From: Laetiporus sulphureus 93-53
Lineage: Eukaryota; Basidiomycota; Agaricomycetes; Polyporales; Laetiporaceae
Assembly: GCF_001632365.1 (NCBI RefSeq)
Contig: NW_024468564.1
Span: 69,532 to 133,531, forward strand
DNA length: 64,000 nucleotides
Direction of reading: 5' to 3'
A program made the translations under genes and the position numbers. Position 1 is the first letter of the stretch. Each line of letters opens with the position of its first letter. The notes beneath the pieces are model-generated. The model saw nothing but the letters and a program-made list of their open reading frames with translations, made no database searches and was not told the DNA's origin. Shown here in pieces: positions 10,192 through 22,468 of the stretch.

Positions 10192-13118
10192 ATGGTGTAA
10201 GTTTGACCTTCTACGGCCTCCCTGCGATGTCCTTAATGTTCACATCATTTTCTACGCAATGACAGTAACCTCACTGTCGGTGAGTGATGAAAGCCATTTC
10301 GGTTGAACGGGCAATTCCGAAGTTGAACAGATCAGATTCGGGCTCTCATGGACAAGCCCACCAATATCCGTAACATGAGCGTTATTGCTCATGGTAAGTC
10401 TCGTTACTGGCTTCCTTGCTCCAGTCTTGTTGTTTATCAAGAGGCTTCGCACAGTCGACCATGAAAAGTCCACTCTCACGGACTCGTTGGTCTCCAAAGC
10501 TGGTATCATTGCCAGTGCTAAAGCCGGCGAAACGCTTTGGACGGATACACGACCGGACGAAAAGGAGCGTGGCATTACTATAAAGTCGACCGCCATCTCC
10601 ATGTATTTCGAGGTCGACAAGGAGGATTTGAGCGCGATCAAGCAGCAGACCGAGGGTATGTGCTGCGTGCTGTGCGTCGGTGGCCTCGTGTTCCTGACAA
10701 TATCTCCAGGCAGCGAGTTCTTGATCAATTTGATCGATTCTCCAAGCCCTGACTGAGCGTATCAAGCCCGTCGTCATCATCAACAAGGTTGACAGTGCTC
10801 TGATCGAGCTGCAGGTTGACAAGGAGTCGCTGTATCAGTCATTCCGTCGTACGATTGAGAGCGTGAACGTCATCATTTCGACATACCACGACGTTGCGCT
10901 GGGTGACGTCCAGGTCTACCCCGAGAAGGGCACCATCGCCTTCGGTTCCGGTCTGCACGGATGGGGTTTCACCCTCCGCCAGTTCGCGAGCAGGTACGCG
11001 AAGAAGTTCGGAGTTGACAAGGAGAGGATGATGGCCAAGCTTTGGGGCGACAACTACTTCAACCCCGCGACGCGCAAGTGGACGGCCAAGGGCACTGACG
11101 AAGACGGCAAACTTCTCGAGCGCGCATTCAACATGTTCGTCCTCGACCCCATCTTCAAAGTCTTCGATGCCGTCATGAAGTCTAAGAACGACACGATCGA
11201 TTCCATGCTCGAGAAGCTCGACATCAAGCTTGTTCCGGCTGAGCGTGAGCTCGGGGGCAAGGCTCTCTTGAAAGTAATCATGCGCAAATTCTTGCCCGCC
11301 GGTGACTCTCTCCTGGAGATGATTGTTATCAACCTTCCCTCCCCTAAGACTGCTCAGCGCTATCGTGTTGAGACTCTCTACGAGGGTCTAATGGATGACG
11401 AGTCTGCTATCGGTATTCGTGATTGCGATCCTAAGGGATCCCTCGTGCTCTACGTCTCCAAGATGGTGCCGACCTCCGATAAGGGACGTTTCTACGCCTT
11501 CGGTCGTGTCTTCTTCGGTATCGTTCGTGCTGGCCCGAAGATCCGTATCCAGGGCCCGAATTATGTCCCGGGCAAGAAGGAAGACCTGTTCATCAAGTCT
11601 GTGCCGCGCACGATTTTGATGATGGGCCGTTATGTCGAGCCCATCGAGGACTGCCCGGCGGGTAACATCGTTGGTCTTGTCGGTATCGACCAGTTCCTGC
11701 TCAAGAGCGGTACCCTCACGTCGTCGGAGACTGCGCACAACATGAGGGTCATGAAGTTCTCCGTGTCGCCTGTCGTGCAGGTCGCCGTCGAGGTCAAGAA
11801 TGCTGCAGATCTGCCCAAGCTGGTCGAGGATCTTAAGCGTCTCTCGAAGTCCGACCCATGTGTCCAGACGTGGATCTCCGAGAACGGTGAGCACATTGTC
11901 GCTGGTGTTGGTGAGCTCCACTTGGAGGTTTGCTTGAAGGTATGCATTATGTTCCAAGGCCATGAGGTCTGTTATTGACGTTAATCATGCCATGCTAGGA
12001 TCTCGAAGAGGACCATGCCGGTGTTCCTCTCAAGGTCTCCGACCCGTCGTCCCTTATCGTGAGACTGTCAAGGCCGAGTCGTCGATTGTTGCGCTCTCTA
12101 AATCCCAGAACAAGCACAATCGTCTCTACGCCAAGGCGATGCCGATCGAGGAGGAGCTCTCGCTCGCCATCGAGTCCGGCAAGGTCAACTCGCGTGATGA
12201 TTACAAGATTCGCGCGCGTATCCTCGCGGACGAGTACGGTTGGGACGTCACGGACGCGCGTAAGATCTGGTGCTTCGGTCCTGACACGACTGGTCCGAAC
12301 GTCCTTGTCGATGTGACGAAGGGTGTGCAGTATCTCAACGAAATCAAGGATTCTTGCGTTGCTGCCTTCCAGTGGGCAACGAAGGAGGGTGCCTGCGCTG
12401 AGGAGAACATGCGTGGTGTCCGCATCAACATCCTTGATGTGACGGTATGTATCAGACGGTTCTGTATCTGAAGTTCATTCTGACGTTCGTTGGGAACAGC
12501 TCCATACGGATGCCATCCGCCGTGGTGGAGGACAGATCATTCCGACGTGTCGTCGCGTCTGCTATGCCGCATGCTTGCTTGCCACGCCCGGTCTCCAGGA
12601 GCCCGTCTATCTGGGGGTGTTTTTCTCCTAGCTCGATCTATCCATGCACAGCTGACCTTTCTATCAGTTGAGATTCAGTGCCCGGAGAATGCGATTGGCG
12701 GTATCTACAGTGTGCTCAATAAGCGTCGTGGCCAGGTGTTCTCCGAGGAGCAGCATGTCAGCACGCCTATGTTCACGATCAAGGCATTCTTACCCGTCGG
12801 GGAGTCCTTCGGTTTCAATGGGGAGCTTCGCTCGCAGACTGGTGGTCAGGCGTTCCCCCAGAGCGTGTTCGACCACTGGGAGACGCTGAACGGATGTGAG
12901 TCTATCTGCAATCATGTCCAAATCATATTGTGGTGACTGAAGTCTCTTCACAGCTCCCCTAGACAAGGGCAGCAAGATCGAGGAAATCGTCAGGCGTATC
13001 CGTGTCCGCAAGGGTTTCAAGGTTCGTTTGCGCCCACTTCATGTTAATATATTTTGCTCATGCCTATTCTATGCAGCCCGAAATTCCGCCCTTGGATACG
13101 TACTACGACAAGCTATAA
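10192..13118 (+). pseudogene. Elongation factor 2, degenerate copy
   Basis: Exons start at ATGGT (10192) and, after short introns, 10266, 10331, 10455, 10710, 11999, 12500, 12668, 12954 and 13077; the last ends DTYYDKL-stop at 13116-13118. The protein is unmistakably fungal eEF2, the GTPase that translocates tRNA and mRNA on the ribosome. Damage at key positions: the G1 motif reads AHVDHEKST rather than AHVDHGKST (about 10460); at about 10743 the G3 motif and some 38 following codons are missing and the frame breaks into TGA; one base is lacking at about 12043 (SDPVVPYRE becomes SDPSSLIV); two extra G at 12614-12617 disturb the donor after EPVYL; the diphthamide His codon is CGC (Arg, 12518-12520). 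Other conserved residues are altered too (GPMDDE to GLMDDE, RVFSGT to RVFFGI). The intron pattern shows it is not a processed copy. Assembly error cannot explain the scattered substitutions. Confidence 0.85.
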
Positions 13119-14229
13119 GAAGGTGTTCGCCAGCAGAAGTTTACTGTTGTGTCATTCAGATCAAGCACTCATGAAGGTACTATGGTCTAGCACTGACAGA
13201 TGAGAGACCCTCGTAATGCTGAGCTCTGTGAATTATAATTAAATTTATGGCTTGGACGTTCACCTCACATGCGTACTACATAGCTGTGAAACGTAATGTC
13301 TTCGCAGGTTATTATAAATAATTTATATGGACTGGTGCAGTACCAAGGCTGGCAATGCGGTCACCTGTGAGCCATCCACCGCAGATATAGCTCGGACTAC
13401 TCCTAGCAACCCTCGTCGGATCACTCGACTACTTGCCCAGGCAAATCCAACCGGCGTCGCAAGACCATGTATTATCTAGCTATTCCGGCCTATATAGCTA
13501 GGTGCCCATGTTACCTACTTCACCTGCCTAGATATGCATTCTGCTTTTTGCTGATGACTATGAATCTCAACGTACTGTAGAAAATCGCTGCTGGCCGCTG
13601 TCCGAGGGCGTCGACGAGTGACCGAGTCGCCCGCGCGTCGTAGTTACTCTGAGGCAAAACGCTGGAGACCCGTCTACCAGCGCTCCCCGCTATATAGTAC
13701 CCGCGTACATATATACAAACATACCGGTGGCGGCGCTGCTCATTGCCACATACGCGCCCCTCCGGCCCCAGATTGCGACACGTACTAACTCTAATGTTGA
13801 CCTTCGTCCTAACTTTCGCGATGCGGGTCTGCAGAAAGCGCGCGCTGAGTAGTCCCCGGAGATGCGACAATTCCTTCGAACCTCCGCGGGCTCCGGATAT
13901 CCGTGTCTGACGCGCCGAGCAGCCCCTCGAAAGCGCTTTCGAGTCAAGATGAATTGTGGAAACTCTATCGTCTTCAAGACGGCTCCGGTGGAATCGGTGG
14001 AACCATGACCGTGACTCATGATGCATGAGCCGCGAGCGCATCCGACTTAGGACACTGTAATCTGCTTGCCGTCACCAAAAAAAGACAATAAACTCTAGAA
14101 AGCCTCAGGACTGCTGTTTTGAAACTTGTCGATTCGAGTTTTCCCGATGCAATGCCTCGGAGGCGCGCGCACACCAGTCTTAAGCACCTCTCCCACAAGT
14201 TTCATCGCACACACACTTTTGAACGCGAC
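13119..14229. other. Intergenic, nothing recognised
   Basis: About 1.1 kb between the EF2 relic and the first hydrolase. No gene, RNA or repeat supported. Confidence 0.5.
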
Positions 14230-15527
14230 ATGGTCTTTGCATTCCGCTACCAGCCTTTCAAGGCCATCTACACGCTGAGCACCGTAGCTGGTTTGCTCTT
14301 GCGACTGCCCTATTGGACGCTCATCAATCTCCTTCCGTCCTGGCGGCCTAGGACCACCTGGACCTTGGGCAGAGCCATATTCGTCAATGTTTTCCAGGTG
14401 TACATTGCTTACGTATACGAGACGGGTATCCCAACTCCTGCATACCCAAAGGAGGATGCGCCAGACGCCGCCACCACCGGTCTCGTCTTCATCGATCCCG
14501 TACCCACTGAGCTGATCGTGGGCGAAGTGAAAGAGTTCGCACGCGTCAACAACGTTCAGCCCGTCAGGACGGCTGGTTTCTGGATCGGACCGCGCGGGCC
14601 CAGTGGTGAAGTCGGCCAGAAGGCGTCTCCGGGAGAGAAAGTCATCTATCACTTGCATGGTGAGTCGGACCGCTCTGTACGTGCCTTCGCGCTTGAACTC
14701 ATGCTAGCTATGCAGGTGGAGGGTATGTTGTAAGTACCAACCTGCATTTCGGACATCCTGACGGAGATGATGATGTACATCACTAGATGGGGACGGCGAA
14801 CCCGAGCAGTGTCAGCATGAAGTACATGTATGAAGGCCTGCAGGAGCACCTGCCCAACACCCGCATCTTCGCCCTTGAATACCGTCTTTCGAGCGCCGAG
14901 CCGTTCGGAAGAGCCAACCCTTTCCCAACCGCGCTCATCGACGCTATTTCCGGCTACCGCTACCTGCTCAAGGTGGTCGGCTTCTCCGCGAACGACATTG
15001 TCATCGGAGGCGACTCGGCGGGCGGCAACCTTGCATTCGTCCTCGCATACTATATCAGCAAATATCAGCTACCGAGCCTGCCAGCTCCGCGGGGCATGAT
15101 CCTACTGTCCCCGTCGGCGGACGCGGCGTTGACGCATGTCGGACGTGATTCCTCGATGTACAAGCACTCACGATCCGACTTCGTGGGCCCTATCTTCCAA
15201 AGTGGTTACAGCAAGCGAGCGTTGCTTGGGTATCTGCCCGACGATGTGGCGTTGACGGTATGGTTTTCCCCCGGAACGCTACACCTCGCAATGACGAAGG
15301 ACATGTTCGCGAACCTGCCTAAGACGCTGATGATTACCGGTGGTGCGGAGATGACCCTTGACCCTATGCGCACGCTGAGGGACAGGATGGTGGTGGATAT
15401 GGGCCATGACGCGGTGACATACGTCGAGGCCCCCGATTCGACTCACGACTTCCTTGTACTTCCCCTCCACGAGCCAGAGAGAACTGACGCTCTCCGAATC
15501 CTTGCGGGCTGGGTGAACAGCCTGTGA
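14230..15527 (+). CDS. Membrane-anchored alpha/beta-hydrolase-3 esterase, paralogue 1
   Basis: Three exons (14230-14659, 14716-14729, 14787-15527) encode 394 aa. An N-terminal hydrophobic stretch (IYTLSTVAGLLLRLPYW) suggests an anchor. The hydrolase-3 signature follows: HGGGYV (about 143-148), GDSAGG with nucleophile Ser225, an Asp near 340 (TLDPMRTLRD) and His368 (DSTHDF). The family hydrolyses small esters or amides; steryl-acetyl-hydrolase-like enzymes are the closest characterised type I can suggest, but the substrate is unknown. The middle exon is only 14 nt and completes the oxyanion motif. Close relatives lie at 16586-17845 and 43214-44527. Start chosen at MVFAFRYQPFK because both paralogues begin with the same M..F.YR.QP.K pattern. 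Looks intact. Confidence 0.88.
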
Positions 15528-16585
15528 AGAACTCCCACACGAACGCTGCGATACCATTCTTACGACCCCGAAAGCGCCGTCTGATATGCGCGGTTTCTGT
15601 TGCGACGTCATACTGTCGTTGTCATCTCGCGATCAGGTGCGGACAGGTGATCCCATCCGGAAGTGTGATGTTTCCTTCGACATTGGTCAGCTAGTAGTAC
15701 ATTTGTGGGCCTGCCTTCAAAATGCTGATTCATATGTCCTGCTATCAAGAGTGCATCTTGTGCTTGGTGATTCGGCCGCTTCACGCTTCCAGAGCTCCTC
15801 ACTATTGCGTGAGTAGTACTTCATGGCGTACGACGACGAAAGGCACAGAACAGTAGAACCGCGGGCTGCATTTCCGCCCACTGTCCTACTCGATTTACCA
15901 TCTGCCTGCACGCAAAACGGCCGTGATGATAGCTTGGATGGGACCTAGACCAGCGACGATCTCGTTTCAGGTCGCATGGCCTCGATGCTCTGATGCTCGC
16001 CTTTGAGGAGGAGTGGAAGATCATCGGAGAACATTGCCGTGATATGGTCACTTCTATCATGAAAGGTGCCTGACAGCAGTGGGCGCATGAGAAAGATCAA
16101 CGATACGACGAGATGGCTGTCAATCTGCACATCCGACGTCGCAGAGACCCACGTCACTACAGGCCCATGTATGTCTCCTCCGTTTTCTACTGTGGTCAGT
16201 TGCTATTTTTCCTCGCGGCGAGAAAAACGGGCCTGAGTTTGCGAACCAACTTGAAGATCATTTTACTTGACGGTGATACATCTCGGCTCGGCGTTCCATA
16301 AATACATCCCCACGGTGCACGAGTCTGCTGACCACGTCACCTCGAGATGTGCTTCCTTCGCCCTTTTTTATATGTGAGAAGACGGAATGATTTGTGACGG
16401 AATTCTTCCCCGAACGCTGATGTTTCTGATCATGATCGCCTAGCACATATGATGCATTCCCAGAAGAACTGGATCCTGTCGAGTGACAATCAACCATGCC
16501 GTAGGCACATTGCGACCCATATAGTTGCGCTGCGCGGAGGCCGCTAGCGTGCTGTCCACAAGTCGATTTGCATGGTGAGTCCACC
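15528..16585. other. Intergenic between hydrolase paralogues
   Basis: About 1.06 kb, no supported coding segment; contains the promoter of paralogue 2. Confidence 0.5.
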
Positions 16586-17845
16586 ATGAATTATTTTACA
16601 TTCCGTCACCAGCCACTCAAGACGCCGTATCTCGTTTACTCGGGCATCTCACTCGTCTTCGTTCGCATACCCTACTGGTCACTCAGATATCTCCTGCCAT
16701 CCTCGGGGCCGCGAAGGACATGGCCGCTCACACATGTGCTCATGGTCAACACCCTCCGAACAGCAATCGGCATCGTCTTCAAGACATCAATCGACTTTTT
16801 CTGTGTCAACCCAGAATCGTACGCCAAGTCGGGCGAGGACGTTGGTCTCGTGTGGCTCGACCCTATCTCGGAATTCCTGATTGTCGGTGAGATCAAGCAG
16901 GCCGCGGCTGTGAACGCCGTCGTTCCAGTCAGACTGGCCGGCTACTGGTATGGCCAGAGAGGCACGGATGGGATGGTCGGTCAGTCGGCGGGGCCGGATG
17001 AAAAGGTCATTTATGAGCTGCACGGTGGAGGGTGGGTCGTAAGTCTCTTCCATTTTGTATGGTATTCCGAGTAGGCCTGATCACTCTCACAGATGGGTTT
17101 CGCAAGTGCCTAGTGGGACAGCGCTTGTATGTGCGAGGAGATGCTGAGGTACACGAAAGATCAGGGTTGCACCCGCGCATTCCAGATCGAGTACCGACTG
17201 TCACAAGGCTCACTGTTCCCTCCGAAGGGGGCGTTCCCGGCTGCGCTAATTGATGCGATAGCGGGATACAATTATCTCGTGAACGACCTCGGCTTCAAGC
17301 CGTCCAACATCCTCATCACCGGAGAGTCAGCTGGCGGCAATCTCGCCTTCGCGCTCGTGCGTTACCTCGTGAACGCATCCATCCGGTCACCTCCCCCTCC
17401 TCGAGCCCAGTTCCTCCTGTCACCTACTGCCGACTGGGGTCGGACCCATATAGGGCCCGACTCGACAATGCAGTGCAACTCAGATTCAGACATTGTCACC
17501 TGGTTCCTCGGTGGCTATGGTACCCGAGCGTTGCTCGGCAATCTTCCCGAGTCAGACGCTTGCGACAACTCATGGATCTCGCCAGGCTCCGCAAAGCTGC
17601 CTCACGTCGAGGGATGTTTTTCGGGAATGCCACCGACGCTCATTATGGGAGGTGATGCCGAGATGACGTTAGACTCTATGAAGGCTCTGCGGGACCGTCT
17701 CGTGGCGGATAATGGAGAGAAAAAAGTGACGTATGTCGAAGTGGCAGACACGACGCATATCGTGATGTGCATGAAGTGGCATGAGCCTCAGAAGACGGTA
17801 GCTTATGAAGAGTTTGCCACCTGGGTGAAGTCTATCCACCAGTAA
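16586..17845 (+). CDS. Alpha/beta-hydrolase-3 esterase, paralogue 2 (splice site uncertain)
   Basis: Start MNYFTFRHQPLK at 16586 (CCACCATGA). Exon 1 (16586-17038) runs uninterrupted through HGGGWV, so the first intron of paralogues 1 and 3 is absent. The family-typical acceptor at 17092 yields MGFASA followed by TAG (17111-17113). Using that TAG as acceptor (intron 17039-17113) instead continues in frame as WDSACMCEEMLRY, losing six residues. The rest is open: GESAGG nucleophile elbow, TLDSMKALRD acid region, DTTH histidine, stop at 17845. With the alternative acceptor the enzyme may be functional; otherwise it is a single-stop pseudogene. Same likely role and anchor (VYSGISLVFVRIPYWSL) as paralogue 1. 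Confidence 0.75.
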
Positions 17846-18566
17846 ATATAGTCATTGTTTCTGCCACGCGCTGCATTCGCCATTATCGTCTCTGTTGTAG
17901 TGTGGTTATCTTACTATCTGATTGTAGTCCCAGCATTGGCACTTTCACATCCATCCCTAAAAGCAACTCCGACCGTCGTGAAAGCAACGCCCTTCGTAAT
18001 AAGACATGTCTCACTTCCTGAGTTATGCATTCCAGACTGGCTTGTATGAGAAAATAGTCCATTTTGACTGGGGCGCTCGCATTCCGACAACTAAGCAACA
18101 TTCCGTAAGAATTTCCCGTGGTCTTGAAACGAAGCATCAACTGCTTCGCTCCGACCTCAAGGCCGGCTCATGAAATTGACGAATAGGATCCAACCTTGTG
18201 CTGCATCGCCGTGGATACGCCATGATGTAGACGACCGAAAGATAGTATTGTGCACTGCCAGCCTAGTGAAACTTGATTGATCAGCGTGGATGTATTGTTA
18301 CGGACCCGTCGCTGCTCATACCATCTAGTAACACAAACTTACACTTCTAGATCGATTTTCAAGCATAGGGCGATGGAGTCAGCGCCATATGCATCACATG
18401 TAATAAAAATCGACTGTACAAGGTCCAAGAACGTCAAAGATAGTGATGGTGGAGACATGGGGTCAGAGAGGTAATGGTGCATAGTGGGCTGGCATTTGTA
18501 TTAGACTTCCTCAGTGCACTGGAATTGAGATTCGTTGCGAGATCAACTAGAAGAAGTTAGTGACGA
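17846..18566. other. Intergenic, left flank of hAT element
   Basis: About 720 bp with no supported gene; it ends at the left 8-bp target duplication. Confidence 0.5.
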
Positions 18567-18753
18567 CTGATACATAGTGATGTGCCGGGCCCAGCTCAGC
18601 TCAAAAGCCCCGACTTAGGCCCAGCTTCAGCAGGCTCAGGCCTATCATGAATGAAAGCTGGGCCTGAGAGAGACAGCTCAGGCTCAGCTCGGCTCAGGCC
18701 CGGCTCAAAGCCCCGGCTTTTCTCAAAAAAAGCGATTTTTATTCGTAATTAAT

Positions 18754-21722
18754 TCATAATGTAGATACAAAGACATCATCGTCCTTGTCCCCAAATTCTG
18801 TATCTCCTTCATCATCTGAGAGACCGTTATAGATGAGCCCATTCCGTCCCTGGTCCGAGTTTTCTAAAATCTCAGCAATCTCAGTATCTTCAAACCCTAA
18901 TGCGACAGGCTCCTGGTGAAAAATCAAGGCATGTCGAAGCATGCATTTCAAGCATTGCAACACTTCAATGATATCAGCCTTCAAATGGTTGCGACATTTG
19001 CTAATGATAATGCCGGCTGAGGAGAATGTGCGCTTGCTTGATACAGATGATGCCATAATGGCAAGGAAGTCTCGAGCGAGTGAGCTCCAGACAGGATATC
19101 TACATATCTGCGTTAGACTGAGCTCAGTCAGTACTGTCGCAAAGAATCCAATGACAAAAACTCGTACCCCCCACCACTCGATGATGGTATGATTTCCAAG
19201 TATGTCAGCTGAATTAAGATAGCCATGGAAATCAGCAAGCCATGACATGGCTGGATCACTGACAGTCTCATGTCCACCTATATCATCTTCGTCTTCATCA
19301 TCGGATAACTCATGAATAAGCTGTCTGACCTTGCTATGGGCATTGTACCAAATTGCAGCATAGATGGACAAGGCAGGCCACTCAGATACAGCTGAAAATA
19401 TCGTGCCTTATACTAGCACAACATTACTGATTTTCATCTAGAGAGGACAAGAAGTGGTAGCTACAATGCCTTCTGCATGATCGAGACTCTCCTTCAGCAG
19501 CTCCTCTCCCCAATGCTTATGAATGTGTTTCATTTTTTGCGATATATCAAGCACTGCAAGTGAGAGATTGATAATCAGTGAGATAACAATGAAACGAATG
19601 GATAATATACTGACACATTGCGAAAATGTATGCGTCTGACTCTGCTGATCTTTCATAGTAGTCACTGATCTTCACTGTCACCACGTGGAGTGCTTCGCTG
19701 AACACTGCATACTTATCATGTTTGGTGCGTGATGTCCAAGCCTTGTGAAGGGCTTTGAGTGCAGGAAGAGCGAGATGGAGGGAAGGACCTCGATTTGATC
19801 AGAATGCTTGCCGCACATTATTTGAATGCTGCATTGTCATTCAGTATACGCAAATGGTTGTGGAGACAATGACACACTGTAAGCAAATCTAAGAATAGCT
19901 TTACTCAGTCTCACTCATCTACCATGAGCTGCAGTTCGTCGAGCTTCTGTCACTTTATAAGATCTTTCTCCTCTCTCACCATCTCATACACAAATGTGTC
20001 AACAAACTTGCAGAAAGCAGATAGTGGGCAAGGAGCATAAAATTGTATAATAAGTAAGGACTAACCTCTCGTAGCTCTTCTGAACATTCAAGCATCACGT
20101 AAGTTGATGACCAGTGAACTGGCATGTCGAGAGCAGCTGCTGTGGTATTTTGACCTTCTTATGAAACTGAATGTCCTTGAAAAGCTGTTTGCGCTTTGCA
20201 GATGAACACTCCTATGATGTGAAATTAGGAATACATGATAAAGTGAAATAAAACCACATACTTTGACTGAGACTGCTCGCACTAGACCAACTTCATCATG
20301 ACGTGAACCATCGACGTTCGTTGAAACCATGTCCGGCTTCTCAGGGTCATAATGCGAAGACTTGCTGTATGTCAAGATGAGTGCTTGTGTTGCGAGATTT
20401 ATGATATGTGCCAGACAGCTAGGGAGATCATGAATGAGGTACGATATTCATATTATCTCCATAATGACTCACTGAATACGATGATTCTTAAGGTTGAATG
20501 GCTTCCCTGTTGCTGCTTGCAAATGTCATGCAAAACATGACATTATCATGTCATTATTTATGGCATTATCACATGTAATATAGCCAATCTGCGATGACAG
20601 TTTTATCAGCCACACATATCGCATAAACAGAATGCATACTTTATGTTCAATATGCATGCATTCGACGACTTTGAAGAGCGCATGTTTCAATCGTGCTCCA
20701 TTGTAAGCATTGTTCAGCTGAATGAAGCCCAGTAGCATGCTTTCGAGCGTCCACTTCCTGGGCAGTACTTCCTCTATCCAGTGTGTGGTAACAGCGAAGT
20801 ATCCATCTGTTGTGGAGGCCTGGTATGCATCACAGGTGAGACTGATCAGACCCTTTACAGCTTCACTCTGTTTATGTAAATGACTCGAGTGGGCCACAGA
20901 TAATTAATTAAATTAAGCAAAAACATACCGTCAATCGTTCCCACAGCTTCATCATCTGCCGCTTGAACATGTCGATTACTTGATGGCATAACTGCTTGCA
21001 GTTCGAGATTTCGACACCATTGGTTGCGTGAGCTGCAACGTCGATCATCTTCTTGAATGATGCATGTTCAAGGGCTTGTATTGGCTAATAGAGTAGTTAT
21101 GAGTGACTGCCACAACAGAAAGACTGTAATCAAATCATACCTGATCTGTTGCTATGATCCACTCGATGGATGCTTCACGGAAGAGCGCATCAGAGTACGG
21201 CATGATGTACTCTTTGTGTGGCCGCTCTGTCAAATGTGAGTCAAGGCATGTTTGCTCAAAAACCTTGGCTTCGTTACGGCTGCATTTTGTGTTCTTCGGC
21301 AGCATCGATATGAAGTCATTGTTATCGCATCATGCATGGTATTCTCCCTTCATATGAATCTTGAGATCACACCTATTGTAGAAAAATGTGATGCATACCT
21401 CGTGAGCTGATTGAAGATGCCTGTGCAATGTTGTATGCTCATTCACAAGTGATGTATCACCGCATTTTTTTCTGAAAGATGATGCAGTTAGATCAAATCA
21501 CTGTACAATAATGGTTACTTACTTGCAAACGTTGCAGTTACGGTGGCTCTTTGCTGAATTGTTGATCTTCTTGTCATAGGGGCTGGAGAAAAAGTGTACA
21601 ACATCGCAGCTCCTTCCCTCCTGTGGAGGCTTCGATGGCTCATCAATGTTTAAAACAATGATGTCATCATCTGCACCCTTAGGGTGAATGCACACTGGCT
21701 CTACCTGCCACTGTATGCTCAC
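18754..21722 (-). CDS. hAT transposase, multi-exon, integrity uncertain
   Basis: Exons read right to left: a segment with a BED-type zinc finger (CNVCK at about 21535, then KKCGDTSLVNEHTTLHRHLQSAHE-like residues across an intron), LTCDAYQASTTDGYFAVTTHWIEE (about 20840-20770), GFIQLNNAYNGARLKHALFKV, IGYITCDNAINND after an intron (about 20580), RCLAHIINLA-like residues (about 20420), VLDISQKMKHIHKHWGEELL (about 19540) and a C-terminal dimerisation region ASSVSSKRTFSSAG with CRNHLKADIIEVLQCLK (about 19060-18950). These are hallmark blocks of fungal hAT transposases, which cut and paste DNA in the nucleus. An upstream exon near 21830-22105 ends in TGA before ALDDD, so either splicing or a nonsense change removes the N-terminus. 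Exon joins were not all resolved. Confidence 0.7.
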
Positions 21723-21859
21723 TGACTCTGAGTAAGTGTTAGTAGCCAGAAACTTACAGATTACAGCAGAGAAAATTAATCAACATCCCCCTCGGACTCC
21801 TGACTCACATCGTCGTCTAAAGCTCATGAAGACCGTGATCTCTTGATGAGTCGACTGTC

Positions 21860-22105
21860 TTCATCAACATTGATTACAGATGTTCTGCTTAGATCCGCAT
21901 CACTTGCACTACGCTTTGCAAAGGTTGTTTTGACGAGATCTGCGTCACTTGCACTGCACTTTGCAAAGGTTGTGGTCTTCCAAGAATCATAAGGTGCAGG
22001 ATGAGAACATGTGAGGGATGTAGCATGAGGAGCAGGGTGAGAAGATGTCAGGTGAGAAAATGCAGGGGATGCTGCATAAGGTGCAGGGTGAGAAGCAGTG
22101 CCCAA
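21860..22105 (-). repeat. Tandem repeats near the hAT transposase 5' end
   Basis: Two adjacent copies of a roughly 45-bp unit (TCACTTGCACT.C.CTTTGCAAAGGTTGT; encoded FAKRSASDADL twice) are followed by three degenerate units encoding SHPAPYA-like peptides. They may be a low-complexity N-terminal extension of the transposase. Confidence 0.6.
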
Positions 22106-22468
22106 GGCCTTTCATCGATGGGAAGAGATCTCAGGCTCAGCAACATTTTCAGCATTCCTGAGCTTCAGTCCTGGTCATCTGAGCTGCTTGTTAGCCGGTG
22201 GTGGGTCTTCCGCACTCATTATGATAGCAATCTGCAATGATTGCAACACATCATTGGCTCACCCTCCAGTTCATCCTGTACAGCACCAAATGATGTGCTA
22301 CTATAAAGCCATGGCTTTGCGGCTCAGCCTCAGCTTTCCTAAAGTGCAAGCCAGGCTGTGAGCCCTGTGAGGCCAACCCTCAGGGCCTGGCCTAGCTCAG
22401 ATTTTTTAGGCTCAGCTCAGCGTGGCTTACAGCTTGAGGCCGGGCCTGACACATCACTACTGATACAT

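Larger units (their letters stand above)
18575..22460 (-). mobile_element. hAT DNA transposon (3,886 bp)
   Basis: The termini are imperfect inverted repeats: TAGTGATGTGCCGGGCCC on the left and, reverse-complemented, TAGTGATGTGTCAGGCCC on the right (16 of 18 match). The element is flanked by an identical 8-bp duplication, CTGATACA, at 18567-18574 and 22461-22468, the length made by hAT transposases. Subterminal regions (18580-18720, 22300-22450) are full of CAGGCTCAGCTCGGCTC-like repeats, probable transposase-binding clusters. Transposase exons lie on the minus strand inside. Ends and duplication are clean, suggesting a fairly recent insertion. Confidence 0.92.

Noticed and set aside
10656..10800. 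EF2 lesion at 10743 explained as an unannotated intron
   Set aside because: No GT donor and AG acceptor placement restores the frame; the missing G3 codons are absent from the DNA altogether.
11388..11963. Long open frame on the minus strand (191 codons) inside EF2
   Set aside because: Shadow of the conserved EF2 frame; no independent motif.
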